Shown here: positions 53,665 through 62,585 of the stretch, piece after piece | Layout: each line of letters starts with the position of its first letter | How positions within the stretch are numbered: the first letter of the stretch is position 1 | Source of the DNA: Candidatus Stackebrandtia faecavium | Lineage (GTDB): Bacteria; Actinomycetota; Actinomycetes; Mycobacteriales; Micromonosporaceae | Assembly (NCBI GenBank): GCA_019112895.1 | Contig: DXIM01000143.1 | Coordinates: 1 to 64,000 of the forward strand | Length of the DNA: 64,000 nucleotides | Direction of reading: 5' to 3' | The notes under the pieces: generated by a model | Databases searched by the model: none | The model's input: only the letters and a program-made list of their open reading frames with translations | Told to the model about the DNA's origin: nothing | Made by a program: the position numbers and the translations under genes

Positions 53665-54894
53665 TCAGCTGACTGCCGCAGCCTTGCCATTACCAAGGTC
53701 GTCGTCCAGCAATGCCGAGACGAATTCCTTGACATCAAACAAAGCGAGGTCGTCTGGACCTTCGCCTAGACCGATGAGCTTAACCGGCACACCCAAACGC
53801 CGCTGAACCGCAATGACGATTCCACCCTTCGCCGTACCATCCATTTTGGTCAACACGACGCCGGATACGTCGCATACCTCGGTGAACACGCGCGCCTGCT
53901 CGAGGCCGTTTTGGCCGGTCGTGGCGTCGAGGATGAGCAAAGTCTCGTCGACGGGGCCCTGCTTCTCGATGACCCGCTTGACCTTCCCCAATTCATCCAT
54001 AAGCCCGGATTTATTCTGCAGCCGCCCCGCCGTATCGACCAAAACCGAGTCGACTTCGTTCTTGATCGCCGTGCTCACCGCGTCGAAAGCGACACTGGCC
54101 GGGTCGCCGCCCTCGGGGCCCCGCACGACCTGCGAACCAACCCGGTTCGCCCACGTCTCCAACTGGTCGGCAGCGGCGGCGCGGAACGTGTCCGCCGCGC
54201 CCAAAAGCACGCTGTGGCCGTCGGCGATCATGACCCGCGCAATCTTTCCGCAGGTCGTGGTCTTTCCAGCTCCGTTCACACCGACCACGAGAACGACCGT
54301 GGGCCGACCGGCGTCTGGCGACACGTTCAGTGCCCGACTCTGGTCGGTGCTCAACGCATCCTCAAGCTCCTGCGTCAACAGGGATCGAAGCTCTTCCGGC
54401 GTGCGCGTACCCAGGACCTTCGTGCGTTCCCGGATGCGTTCGACGATCTCCTGCGTGGCTTCCAGACCGACGTCGGCCGACAACAGCGTGTCTTCCAGTT
54501 CCTCCCAGTCGTCCTCCGAAAGGTGGTCACGCGACAGCAGCGACAGCATTCCCCGCCCGATCGCATTATTGGAGCGCGACAGGCGCGACCGCAGGCGCAC
54601 GAGCCTGCCCGCGGTCGGCTCCGGCGTCTCGACCTGCGGTGTGCGGGCCTCCGGGGTCTGTTCGAGCGCCGTCTCGGTCTCAGTTGGCGTCTCGGTCGGC
54701 GTTTCCGGCGGCGCGAGCGTGCCGGTCTGCGCCTCCTCTTGCGGCGGTGCCTTCTGCGGCGACTGCGCGACCTCGGACGGGGGCGGCTGCGCGGTCACCT
54801 GCTTCTTGCGTTTGACCGCCACCGTCACCAAGGCGGTACCGCCGAGCAACACGGCCACAACCGCGATCAGCAACCACACTTGCCAGTTATCCAT
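53665..54894 (-). CDS. ftsY: signal recognition particle receptor FtsY
   Basis: SRP-receptor GTPase guiding nascent membrane proteins to the translocon. The 409-residue protein starts MDNWQVWLLIAVVAV with one N-terminal membrane segment and an acidic A-domain rich in Pro, Glu and Thr. Its NG domain shows GVNGAGKTTTCGKIA (G1), VDTAGRLQ (G3) and LTKMDGTAKGG (G4). I start it at the ATG at 54894 (GGAAGG upstream). It follows smc, the usual actinobacterial order. Confidence 0.93.
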   Translation of the reverse strand: MDNWQVWLLIAVVAVLLGGTALVTVAVKRKKQVTAQPPPSEVAQSPQKAPPQEEAQTGTLAPPETPTETPTETETALEQTPEARTPQVETPEPTAGRLVRLRSRLSRSNNAIGRGMLSLLSRDHLSEDDWEELEDTLLSADVGLEATQEIVERIRERTKVLGTRTPEELRSLLTQELEDALSTDQSRALNVSPDAGRPTVVLVVGVNGAGKTTTCGKIARVMIADGHSVLLGAADTFRAAAADQLETWANRVGSQVVRGPEGGDPASVAFDAVSTAIKNEVDSVLVDTAGRLQNKSGLMDELGKVKRVIEKQGPVDETLLILDATTGQNGLEQARVFTEVCDVSGVVLTKMDGTAKGGIVIAVQRRLGVPVKLIGLGEGPDDLALFDVKEFVSALLDDDLGNGKAAAVS

Positions 54895-54987
54895 CGAAAA
54901 TGCCTTCCTGCGCACGGAAACCGCGGCGCACGCGAACTGTAATGATCATGACAAAGCAACCCCCGACTTCAAGGACTGCACAGCTGG

Positions 54988-57900
54988 TCAGTCGTTAGGG
55001 CCATCCAGGCGCTGGCTGATCGCCTGCGTGACGCCCGAACGCATCGTGACGCCGTACAAGGCATCGGCGATCTCCATCGTCCGCTTCTGGTGCGTGATGA
55101 CCAAAAGCTGAGACGTGTCGCGCAGCTGGGACAGCAATGTCAGCAACCGTCCCAGGTTGACATCGTCCAGCGCGGCCTCGACCTCGTCGAGAAGATAGAA
55201 CGGGCTCGGACGCGCCCTGAATATTGCACACAGCAACGCGATAGCCGTCAGCGACCGCTCTCCGCCCGACAACAACGACAGCCGTTTGACCTTCTTCCCC
55301 GGAGGACGTGCCTCGACCTCGACCCCCGTGGTGAGCAGGTTGTCCGGCTCGGTCAGAACCAGGCGCCCCTGTCCGCCCGGGAAGACGGTGGCGAAGACTT
55401 TCTCGAACTCAACGGCGACGTCGTAGTACGCCTCCTCGAACACGGTGAGAATGCGGTCATCGACTTCCTTGATGACGTTTTGCAGGTCTTTGCGTGTCTT
55501 GGTGAGGTCGTCGAGCTGCTCGGCGAGGAATTTATAGCGCTCCTCCAGCGCCGCGAACTCCTCCAAGGCGAGTGGATTGACCTTGCCCAACAGTTTCAGC
55601 TCGCGTTCACCGCGGGTGGCTCGCTTTTCTTGGGTAGCCCGGTCATACGGCGCCGGCAGCGGCTCGTCCTTACCCTGTTCCTCGTGTTTGGCCAGATCCG
55701 CAACGGACGGCGGGACCGGTTGGTCGGGCCCGTATTCGGCGATCAGCGTGTCCACATCGATCCCGAATTCTTCGCTCGCCTTGAGCTCCAACTGTTCGAT
55801 CCGCAGACGCTGTTCCGCCCGGGCCACCTCGTCGCGGTGTACTGCGTCGGTGAGGCGTTCCAGTTCCGTGGCCAAATCCTTGGCGCGTTTACGCACCTCC
55901 GTCACGGCTGCTTCGCGGGCGCTCTTGGCCTGTGCCGCCGCGTCGCGTTCCTGCGCGGCCGTATCCAGGGACCGCTGAATCCGGTTCAGGGCGGTCTCGA
56001 CGCCGGCTGCCACGGATCGGGCGATCTCGGCTCCGCGTTTTCGCGCGGCCTCACGAACTTCGGCGCGTTGCCGTGCTTGTCGTTCCGCCGCGGCCTGCCT
56101 CATGAGCGCTTCGGAGCGCCCGGACAGCGCCGCCACGCGTTCCTCCGCGGTGCGCACCGACAACCGCGTCTCCATCTCCGTTTGACGCGCCTGCTGAAGC
56201 GTCGTATTGAGCGAATCGCGATGCGTCGTAGACGGGTCATCATCGGCGGGGGCCGATTCGGCCTGCGCCAGCTGCTCCTCCATCTCGGCGAGGCCAGCAA
56301 GGTCTTTATCGCGGGCGGTTTCGGCCTCGTGTTTGGCCACCCGGAGCCGCTCCACCTCCCCAGAAGCCGAAGCCGCCTGCGCATTCAGCTCGGCGAGCCG
56401 CCGCGACGTGGCATTGCGTTCCTGATCGAGCTGCGCGCGCCGCTTCCTCAGCGAGTCGAAAGTGTCCTGGCGCGAAGACTCCTCGGCTCGGGCACCATCC
56501 AACTGAGCCGCAACCGATTCTGCGTGCGCTTCCGAGCGGGCACGCCTATCGCGGGCCTCGTCGACGGCCGCCTGGACTTCGATATAGCTTTGGCCCGCCG
56601 TCGAGCCGCCGCATGCCCAGCTGCCGCCGAGGACGTCGCCTTCGGCGGTGACCGCGGTCAGGTCCGGGCGCTGCATCACGACGGTGTTCGCCACGTCGAG
56701 ATCGTCGACGACCACCACCCCGGTCAGCGCGCATTCGATTGCGGCCTCGAGATGGTCGGGAGCCGAAACCAGGTCGCAGGCCGGCCGCGCACCGGCGGGC
56801 AAATCCGACATGTCGATCGGAGCCGCCTTCGCCGACGCGATCAGCAGGCTCGCCTGCCCTGCATCGTCGGCCTTCAGCAGGCGCAACGCGGCGTTAGCGT
56901 CGTCGACCCCCGACACCGCTACGGCATCGGCGAGGCGTCCCAAGGCCGCGGCCAACGCCGCCTCGTATCCGGTTTCTACGGTCAACAACGCCGCCACGCT
57001 GCCGAGCAGCCCCGGGATCTGGTCGGCCTTGCCGAGGAGCGCACCCGCACCGTCTTTACGTTTGAGCCCCATCGCCAGGGCTTCCTCGCGGGCGCGCCAC
57101 TGGCCTGCCTCGGCGTGCGCGTCGCGTTCGGCGGCGGCCAGCTCCTTGACCCTGGCTTTAGCGGTCTCCACTTCCGCGGCGACCGATTCCAGCCTGGAAT
57201 CCAGTTCGGCATCGCCGGTCTCGGCGGCGTCCGACTCGGACTCGGCTTCGTCAAGCGCCGCCTGTGCGGTCTCGGCGCGTTCGCGTGCCTGTGCCAAGGA
57301 GGCCGCGACCCGCGCGATCTCGTCGGCGGCCGCTTGGGAACGTGACCGCAACGCACCGACATCGCCGGTGAGTTTCGCGAGGCCTTCGCGGCGCGCAGCT
57401 ACTGCTTTGACCTCCGCGACGAGCGCGGCCTCAGCCTCAGCTAGCGACTCTTCGCTGCGTTGGCGCTTATCCACGGCGGCGGCGAGGCGTTCCTCGTCCG
57501 CCGTCAAGGCTTCGCGTAGTTCCTCCTCCTGCTCGCGCACTTCGATCGCTTCGGCCTCGAGCTCTTCTGGATCCCGCCCGGAACGCTCCTCGGGAGCATC
57601 TTCGCTGAGGTACCGCATCCGTTCGGCAGCCAGCTGCCCAGTCGAGCGCAAGCGTTCCTGCAGCGCCGATAGCCGGTACCAGGTTTCCTGGGTGCGGGCG
57701 ACGGCCGGGGCATCGGCCGCCAGGTCGCTTTCTAGCTGCGCAAGTTGTTGCTGAATCTCGTTGTGCTCGGTTTCGACCTGTTCGCGCCGGGCGCGCACCG
57801 AATTTTCGTCGCTGACATCGTTGTGCAGTGTGTCGCGCAGCTGCGTCAAGTCGTCCGCCAGTAGGCGTTGTCTGGCATCGCGCAGGTCCGCCTGGATCTG

Positions 57901-58548
57901 CGCGGCCCGGCGGGCCAACTCGGCCTGCTTTCCCAACGGTTTGAGTTGTTTACGCAGTTCGTCGGTGAGGTCGGTCAGCCGGTTTAGGTTGCCTTCCATC
58001 GATTCCAGCTTGCGCAGGGCCTTGTTTTTGCGCTTGCGGTGTTTGAGGATCCCGGCGGCTTCCTCGATGAAGGCCCGCCGATCCTCGGGCCGCGCGTTCA
58101 GATAGGAATCGAGTTTTCCCTGTCCGACGAGGACATGCATCTCTCGGCCAATGCCGGAGTCGGACAACAATTCCTGAATATCAAGCAATCGGCACTTATC
58201 GCCGTTGATCTCATATTCGCCTTCGCCCGACCGGAACATGCGGCGGGTGATCGACACTTCGGTGTACTCGATCGGAAGCGCACCATCGCCGTTATCGATT
58301 GTCAAAGTGACTTCGGCACGCCCGAGAGCCGGCCGGCTGGACGTCCCCGCGAAGATGACGTCTTCCATTTTGCCGCCCCGCAAGGATTTCGCGCCCTGCT
58401 CCCCCAGAACCCACGCGATGGCGTCGACGACATTTGATTTCCCAGAACCGTTGGGCCCGACCACACATGTGATCCCCGGCTCAAATCTCAACGTGGTGGC
58501 CGAAGCAAAAGACTTGAAGCCTTTCAGCGTCAGGCTCTTCAGATGCAC
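54988..58548 (-). CDS. smc: chromosome segregation protein SMC
   Basis: ABC-type ATPase that organises and separates chromosomes with ScpA/ScpB. The 1186-residue protein has Walker A GPNGSGKSNVVDAI near residue 32, long coiled coils, a hinge near 520-640 (QIPGLLGSVAALL ... VSAPDHLEAAIECALTGVVVVDD), and the C-terminal signature LSGGERSLTAIALL with Walker B LLDEVEAALDDVN. The GTG start has GGGGGAG upstream. It is directly upstream of ftsY. Confidence 0.95.
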   Translation of the reverse strand: MHLKSLTLKGFKSFASATTLRFEPGITCVVGPNGSGKSNVVDAIAWVLGEQGAKSLRGGKMEDVIFAGTSSRPALGRAEVTLTIDNGDGALPIEYTEVSITRRMFRSGEGEYEINGDKCRLLDIQELLSDSGIGREMHVLVGQGKLDSYLNARPEDRRAFIEEAAGILKHRKRKNKALRKLESMEGNLNRLTDLTDELRKQLKPLGKQAELARRAAQIQADLRDARQRLLADDLTQLRDTLHNDVSDENSVRARREQVETEHNEIQQQLAQLESDLAADAPAVARTQETWYRLSALQERLRSTGQLAAERMRYLSEDAPEERSGRDPEELEAEAIEVREQEEELREALTADEERLAAAVDKRQRSEESLAEAEAALVAEVKAVAARREGLAKLTGDVGALRSRSQAAADEIARVAASLAQARERAETAQAALDEAESESDAAETGDAELDSRLESVAAEVETAKARVKELAAAERDAHAEAGQWRAREEALAMGLKRKDGAGALLGKADQIPGLLGSVAALLTVETGYEAALAAALGRLADAVAVSGVDDANAALRLLKADDAGQASLLIASAKAAPIDMSDLPAGARPACDLVSAPDHLEAAIECALTGVVVVDDLDVANTVVMQRPDLTAVTAEGDVLGGSWACGGSTAGQSYIEVQAAVDEARDRRARSEAHAESVAAQLDGARAEESSRQDTFDSLRKRRAQLDQERNATSRRLAELNAQAASASGEVERLRVAKHEAETARDKDLAGLAEMEEQLAQAESAPADDDPSTTHRDSLNTTLQQARQTEMETRLSVRTAEERVAALSGRSEALMRQAAAERQARQRAEVREAARKRGAEIARSVAAGVETALNRIQRSLDTAAQERDAAAQAKSAREAAVTEVRKRAKDLATELERLTDAVHRDEVARAEQRLRIEQLELKASEEFGIDVDTLIAEYGPDQPVPPSVADLAKHEEQGKDEPLPAPYDRATQEKRATRGERELKLLGKVNPLALEEFAALEERYKFLAEQLDDLTKTRKDLQNVIKEVDDRILTVFEEAYYDVAVEFEKVFATVFPGGQGRLVLTEPDNLLTTGVEVEARPPGKKVKRLSLLSGGERSLTAIALLCAIFRARPSPFYLLDEVEAALDDVNLGRLLTLLSQLRDTSQLLVITHQKRTMEIADALYGVTMRSGVTQAISQRLDGPND

Positions 58549-58686
58549 AAGCGCTCCCCCGTTGATCAGGACATGAATAAACGACCTGCAGACTACCGCT
58601 TGCCTGTCTTATGGCCCGCAACCTGCCTGGGGGTTGGCCGGGTGAACCGCCGCAACTGACCTTCGCACTGGCCCAGACACAACGAT

Positions 58687-58715
58687 GCGCGCCGACACTT
58701 GTCTTGTCGGCGCGC
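58687..58715 (-). terminator. hairpin terminator after the small coiled-coil gene
   Basis: An 11-base-pair perfect stem GCGCGCCGACA / TGTCGGCGCGC with a seven-base loop lies about 24 bases downstream of the minus-strand stop at 58739. No T-run follows, so factor assistance or an alternative role is possible. Confidence 0.5.
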
Positions 58716-58738
58716 CGTATGTGCGGTAACGAAAGTAT

Positions 58739-58933
58739 CTAGGTCAGCACCGGCTCGGATAGCCGGCCCATGTCCTCGGTAGAACTGACTTCAGCTGTCA
58801 ACCGATCGTTCTCGGCGCGCAACCGCGTCATTTCGAATTCGAGATCCCGTACTTTCGCACGCAATTTTGTAACCTCGTCGAGCATTCGCCGGTCTGGTGT
58901 CTGCCCAACGTGGCCATATAGGGCCTTCGCCAT
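58739..58933 (-). CDS. small conserved coiled-coil protein
   Basis: Function unknown. The 64-residue protein begins MAKALYGHVG and contains one coiled-coil helix (about 17-50, LDEVTKLRAKVRDLEFEMTRLRAENDRLTAEV) with leucine/valine heptads. The opening is a conserved form in actinobacterial small proteins. GGAG precedes the ATG. It lies upstream of smc with its own hairpin terminator, so it is probably a separate transcript. Confidence 0.8.
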   Translation of the reverse strand: MAKALYGHVGQTPDRRMLDEVTKLRAKVRDLEFEMTRLRAENDRLTAEVSSTEDMGRLSEPVLT

Positions 58934-59366
58934 GGTGTCTCCTTGCGAGCGCGTAGCCGAGGTTACGCTGGAGGCGCACCCCGTAGCTTCGCATGTCGTT
59001 TACAATTAGCGCCTCACCGGGCGATCGCCCGGGGCTTTGCATCGTGCGAGGCAGTTATGAAAGCCACTGTCTTGTGGCTACTTCAATCCTCCGCCTCCAG
59101 AGGTTCTTTCGTCAACCTTTCTTAAGACTATATAACAATCAATTGTCACGCAGCAAAAACAAGATGACCTTGTCGCGTCTACGACATGCTGCGTTGTTGA
59201 ATGCGTGTCAACGACAGAACCAAGAGCCCCATTCTGCCAGAACATGCACGCACGTGAATATATAGGGTCGATTTTAGTGGGATGAGACACCGCGCGCAGC
59301 CATACGCTGGACTTCGGCGCCGATCCCTGAAGAACACTCACCGAAGCGCTTTCGTAGGGTCAAGCC
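58934..59366. other. 433-base A/T-richer gap upstream of mutM
   Basis: The stretch is visibly richer in A/T than its surroundings and has no supported gene. A -10-like TATATA sits at 59259-59264, about 100 bases before mutM, with no matching -35. It also contains a GTTGA / TCAAC repeat. It must include the promoters of both flanking genes. Confidence 0.45.
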
Positions 59367-60206
59367 ATGCCTGAGCTCCCCGAAGTCGAAGTGATCCGGC
59401 GCGGCGTCCAGCGGTGGGCCGCCCAGCAGCGCATCAGCGAGGTCGAAGTCACGCACCCGCGCGCGATCCGTCGGCATCTGCCAGGTGCCGAGGATTTCCG
59501 TGCGCGCCTTCGTAACGCGGTTATCACCAGCGTAAATCGACGCGGTAAGTACCTGTGGCTGGCGCTCGACACCGGCGAGGCATTGCTATGCCACCTGGGC
59601 ATGTCGGGGCAGCTGCTCATCACCGACGACGACGCGCCCGTTGGCAAGCATCTTCGCGTCCGTTTCGAGTTCGAGGAGCCCGGCCACGAACTTCGGTTCG
59701 TCGACCAGCGCACGTTCGGGGAAATGCTTGTGGACAATCCCGCAAATGGCGGACCACGACATATCGAACATATCGCTTTCGATGTATATAATTCTGAATT
59801 CGATATTGCGTCTACGACCGCCCGAATAAGAAAAAGTAATCGCGGCATTAAACGAATACTATTGGATCAAACGGTTATTTCGGGAATCGGGAACATTTAC
59901 GCCGACGAGGCACTGTGGCGCGCACAACTGCACGGTGAGCACCCGGCAAATCAACTCGCGACAGGACAGGTGCACGACCTCATCAGCCACGTCAGGGCCC
60001 TGTTCGACGAGGCCATCACGGCAGGCGGCACCTCGTTCGACGCGCTGTACGTCAATACCAACGGCGAATCCGGTTACTTCTCGCGCGGCCTGTCCGCCTA
60101 CGGCCGGGCCGGTCAGCCCTGCCGACGATGCCACGCCACGATCGTCCTCGAACGATTCATGAACCGCTCCAGCCACTACTGCCCTTCCTGCCAGCCAAAA
60201 CGTTAG
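59367..60206 (+). CDS. mutM: formamidopyrimidine-DNA glycosylase
   Basis: Removes 8-oxoguanine and ring-opened purines from DNA in base excision repair. The 279-residue enzyme has the N-terminal PELPEVEV with catalytic Pro and Glu, the RRGKYLWLAL lysine (near 61), LLDQTVISGIGNIYADEALW, and a zinc finger CRRCHATIV...CPSC at the C-terminus. TAGGG precedes the ATG. It is on the plus strand, opposite to rnc and smc, whereas the usual order is rnc-mutM-smc co-directional. A central stretch (59770-59890) uses A/T-rich codons. Confidence 0.93.
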   Translation: MPELPEVEVIRRGVQRWAAQQRISEVEVTHPRAIRRHLPGAEDFRARLRNAVITSVNRRGKYLWLALDTGEALLCHLGMSGQLLITDDDAPVGKHLRVRFEFEEPGHELRFVDQRTFGEMLVDNPANGGPRHIEHIAFDVYNSEFDIASTTARIRKSNRGIKRILLDQTVISGIGNIYADEALWRAQLHGEHPANQLATGQVHDLISHVRALFDEAITAGGTSFDALYVNTNGESGYFSRGLSAYGRAGQPCRRCHATIVLERFMNRSSHYCPSCQPKR

Positions 60207-60211
60207 CCGAG

Positions 60212-60352
60212 TGCTCCGTGCATCGCGGCGACGAGTGGCAGGTGGGCGGCGGTCTCGTTGTGGTTGCCCGCGATTTGCAGTCAGTGCATATCCGGGCCGG
60301 TTCAGTCGCGGCATCGATGCCAGAAGTGCGTCTCGATGAGACGGAATACTGA
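60212..60352 (+). other. possible C-terminal fragment of an unknown protein
   Basis: A short open frame ends with RLDETEY at 60352 and has protein-like codon use (GGGLVVVARDLQSVHI), but no domain or convincing start. It may be a remnant in the decayed segment downstream of mutM. Confidence 0.25.
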
Positions 60353-60361
60353 GCCTCGGCG

Positions 60362-60667
60362 TCAGGCGACCTGAACCCGCTGGTCGCCCATCACGTACTC
60401 GACGGCGAGGCCGCCGCCGACGGCCTCGAGGTAGCGACGGATCGTGCCGACCTTCGCGCTGTCGAGGTCGCCGCTCTCGACCTTGGAGACCTGGCGCTGA
60501 CCGACGCCGATCCGCTCGGCGAGCTGCGCCTGGGTGAGGCCGGCCTGCTCGCGCAGCTCGCGCAGACGGTACGCGCGGACCTCGGCGAGCATCCGCTCCT
60601 TGTGCCGGTCGATCTCGGCGCGATCGACCGGGTACTTCGCGAGCAGTTCCTCGTAGCTCAGTGCCAT
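60362..60667 (-). CDS. XRE-family antitoxin (HigA-like)
   Basis: The 101-residue protein has an N-terminal helical part and a helix-turn-helix (about 45-90) with LREQAGLTQAQLAERIGVGQRQVSKVESGD. This matches antitoxins paired with RelE/HigB toxins, which normally repress their operon. The ATG at 60667 starts it in the family position (MALSYEELLA). Upstream in the same frame runs a toxin coding region without a stop, and that toxin is frameshifted. Confidence 0.82.
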   Translation of the reverse strand: MALSYEELLAKYPVDRAEIDRHKERMLAEVRAYRLRELREQAGLTQAQLAERIGVGQRQVSKVESGDLDSAKVGTIRRYLEAVGGGLAVEYVMGDQRVQVA

Positions 60668-61017
60668 CTCGATCACTCTCAGTCTGAGCAGGTGGTCGTC
60701 GAACAAGTCGTCGGCCAGCGGGATGTTCTTCTTGCACCAGCGGGTCCAATTCCCGGCCTTGTCCCCGGCGACAAGCATGATCGCCGATCGCGCGGGGTCG
60801 AAAGCAAACAGGATCCGCAACTCCGAGCTGCCCGTGGAGCCCGGCCGGAGCTCCTTCATGTTCCGGTGCCGGGACGCAGTCACGGTGTCCACGAGTGGAC
60901 GACCGAGCTGCGGGCCGTTCTCTTTCAGTACCTCGATTGCGCGAACACCTGCGCCCTGGACCCATCATCCAGAGACGCGACCCAGACTTCGATCGGGCTC
61001 GCGTCTATGTTCCACAT
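60668..61017 (-). pseudogene. frameshifted RelE/HigB-type toxin gene
   Basis: The ATG at 61017 starts MWNIDASPIEVWVASLDDG, typical of phage-derived RelE/HigB toxins, but it meets a stop after 31 residues. The rest continues in another frame (IEVLKENGPQLGRPLVDTV, NMKELRPGS, RILFAFDPARSAIMLVAGDK, NWTRWCKKNIPLADD). One base appears lost near 60938-60944. The frame then reads into the antitoxin with no stop, so a second lesion or a fusion exists. Confidence 0.78.
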
Positions 61018-61121
61018 GCTATTAGCATGAACCGTGCAGGGTCTATGGGCAATGCCGCGCCCGGAAGGGTCACAGCCGCCGAGTGATTCTCTGGATCCTC
61101 AGGAGATGCAGAGTAGCCCCA

Positions 61122-61316
61122 ATGTCCAAAGAAGAATGTTTCGATGTCGCTGCCGCGGCGGAGCGGTACGACTGCAGCATCAAGACCATCCGGAGGCGCA
61201 TCAAGAACGGGAGCCTGCCGGCCCGCACTGAGAAGATCGACGGCCGCGACGGACGCCCGGTCCTCAAGACCATGATCAGAGTCGTCGATCTGGACGACAC
61301 GTTCGAAAGGGCATGA
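61122..61316 (+). CDS. excisionase/MerR-like small DNA-binding protein
   Basis: A 64-residue helix-turn-helix protein with DVAAAAERYDCSIKTIRRRIKNGSLPARTEK, the pattern of helix-turn-helix 17/excisionase proteins. This suggests mobile-element origin. The ATG at 61122 gives a protein starting MSKEECFD; the ribosome site is poorly spaced. It is next to a broken toxin/antitoxin pair and further remnants. Confidence 0.55.
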   Translation: MSKEECFDVAAAAERYDCSIKTIRRRIKNGSLPARTEKIDGRDGRPVLKTMIRVVDLDDTFERA

Positions 61317-61323
61317 GGAACAT

Positions 61324-61458
61324 GTCCGGAGGATCCGCGCGTCGGCACCGCCGCTGACGGTCGAGCAGAAGATCGCGATCCGCGAAATCTTCCTCGAACA
61401 CCTCCTGGAACGTGAGGCGAAGCGGAAGAGCGTCGGGGCTGGTGAGGGCTCGGCCTAG
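61324..61458 (+). pseudogene. remnant of a small mobile-element protein
   Basis: The frame reads VRRIRASAPPLTVEQKIAIR followed by an EIFLEHLLEREAKRKS stretch and ends at a TAG at 61458. It has no start codon after an upstream TGA at 61273. The APPLT-EQ pattern occurs in small proteins encoded next to excisionases in actinobacterial elements. It directly follows the excisionase-like gene. Confidence 0.4.
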
Positions 61459-61609
61459 ATAGCGGGCACTGCGGCGCTTCATGGATTAGGCGGCCGGGCT
61501 GAGCAGCGCTTGCTATGGAGGAATCAAGTGGAAGGAAACGTCATTCCCGCCCCGCCATGTGGTCTGTCTGCAACGGAACGATCAAATGTTTGAGAACCGC
61601 TCCGGGCCG

Positions 61610-61795
61610 TTACACGGTACGGCGAAGCCCGTCGAGCAGCAGGCCGCTGAGCCGGTCGCATCGGGCTTGGGCTTCGGGGGAGTCTTTGAGGTCCCAGAGG
61701 CCGCAGAGGGCAAGCAGGACGTCGTCTGCGCTGAGGTCGGCCCTGATAGTTCCTTGCTCCTGTCCTGCAGTGAGGAGCATCGCCAGACAGCACCT
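61610..61795 (-). pseudogene. truncated TetR-family regulator (C-terminal remnant)
   Basis: The frame resembles the ligand-binding end of TetR regulators: AMLLTAGQEQGTIRADLSAD then DVLLALCGLW and RCDRLSGLLLDGLRRTV. Upstream sequence in this frame (61796-62032) has no helix-turn-helix and a poor pattern, and overlaps the GNAT gene on the same strand. The N-terminal DNA-binding part is missing, so this is decay, not a gene. Confidence 0.55.
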
Positions 61796-61934
61796 GGGGC
61801 GTGTCCGAGTGCCTGAACGCGAGACCGACTGGTGCGTAGCGCACGACAATCCGGGTCTTCGCGCTCTCGACGTCGAGAGCGTGACGCTCGGAGTTACCGG
61901 CGACTGCAGAGACTGGCGGAGCGCTCGGTTGTGC

Positions 61935-62483
61935 TCATCCGCGTTCATCCGACCGGGCAGAGCCGGCCCGATCGTCGCGATCGACGGCGAACGCGAAATG
62001 CGGCATGCGTACGCCACGAGAATCTTTCTCAAAACGTCCGCGCACCGTCATCCCCAGTCGGATCGCGACATTCATCGACGCGATATTCATATCGCGCACC
62101 TGCGCATACAAGCGCTCGACACCAAGCGAATCGAAAGCGTAGTCACGGCACGCCCGCGCGGATTCCATCGCATAACCGCGATGCCAGTACGCCCGATTGA
62201 ATAGGTACCCGACCTCGATCACGTCCTCACCGAGGATTCGTTGTCGAGTAAGGCCACACTGCCCGATCATCTCGTCGGTTCCCGCCAGCACCACCGCCCA
62301 CAGTCCGAAACCGTCCTGGCGGTACCGCTGCTCCATTCGCTGCAACCAGTCGCGCGTCATGCGGTCGTCGAAAGCACCCTCATAGGCAACCATGGCCTGC
62401 GGATCCTGCATGATCGCGCACAGCTGGGTGAAATCCCCATCGGTCATTTCGCGAAGCCGCAGACGTTGGGTCGCAAGAATCAT
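61935..62483 (-). CDS. GNAT-family N-acetyltransferase (RimJ/RimL-like)
   Basis: A 182-residue single-domain acetyltransferase with TQRLRLREMTDGD, LFNRAYWHRGYAMESARACRDYAF and a late IRLGMTVRGRF, typical of RimJ/RimL-type proteins acting on small molecules or protein N-termini. GGTGGGG precedes the ATG. It is the only intact gene between the TetR remnant and rnc. Confidence 0.85.
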   Translation of the reverse strand: MILATQRLRLREMTDGDFTQLCAIMQDPQAMVAYEGAFDDRMTRDWLQRMEQRYRQDGFGLWAVVLAGTDEMIGQCGLTRQRILGEDVIEVGYLFNRAYWHRGYAMESARACRDYAFDSLGVERLYAQVRDMNIASMNVAIRLGMTVRGRFEKDSRGVRMPHFAFAVDRDDRAGSARSDERG

Positions 62484-62585
62484 AGGACCCCACCCTCTTC
62501 TCGCACTGGTGTCAACTCACGACCACGAAAACGCGGCAGCGACCTGCAATGAGGCAGCTGCCGCGACATAACGCCCGTAACGTAT

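Noticed and set aside
55090-57345. 751-residue plus-strand frame opposite smc
   Set aside because: It is the antisense shadow of the SMC coiled coil; the minus strand carries full SMC motifs and a ribosome site.
59859-60968. 369-residue minus-strand frame spanning mutM, the antitoxin and the toxin
   Set aside because: It crosses several real genes in the wrong frame and is arginine-rich, typical of a shadow.
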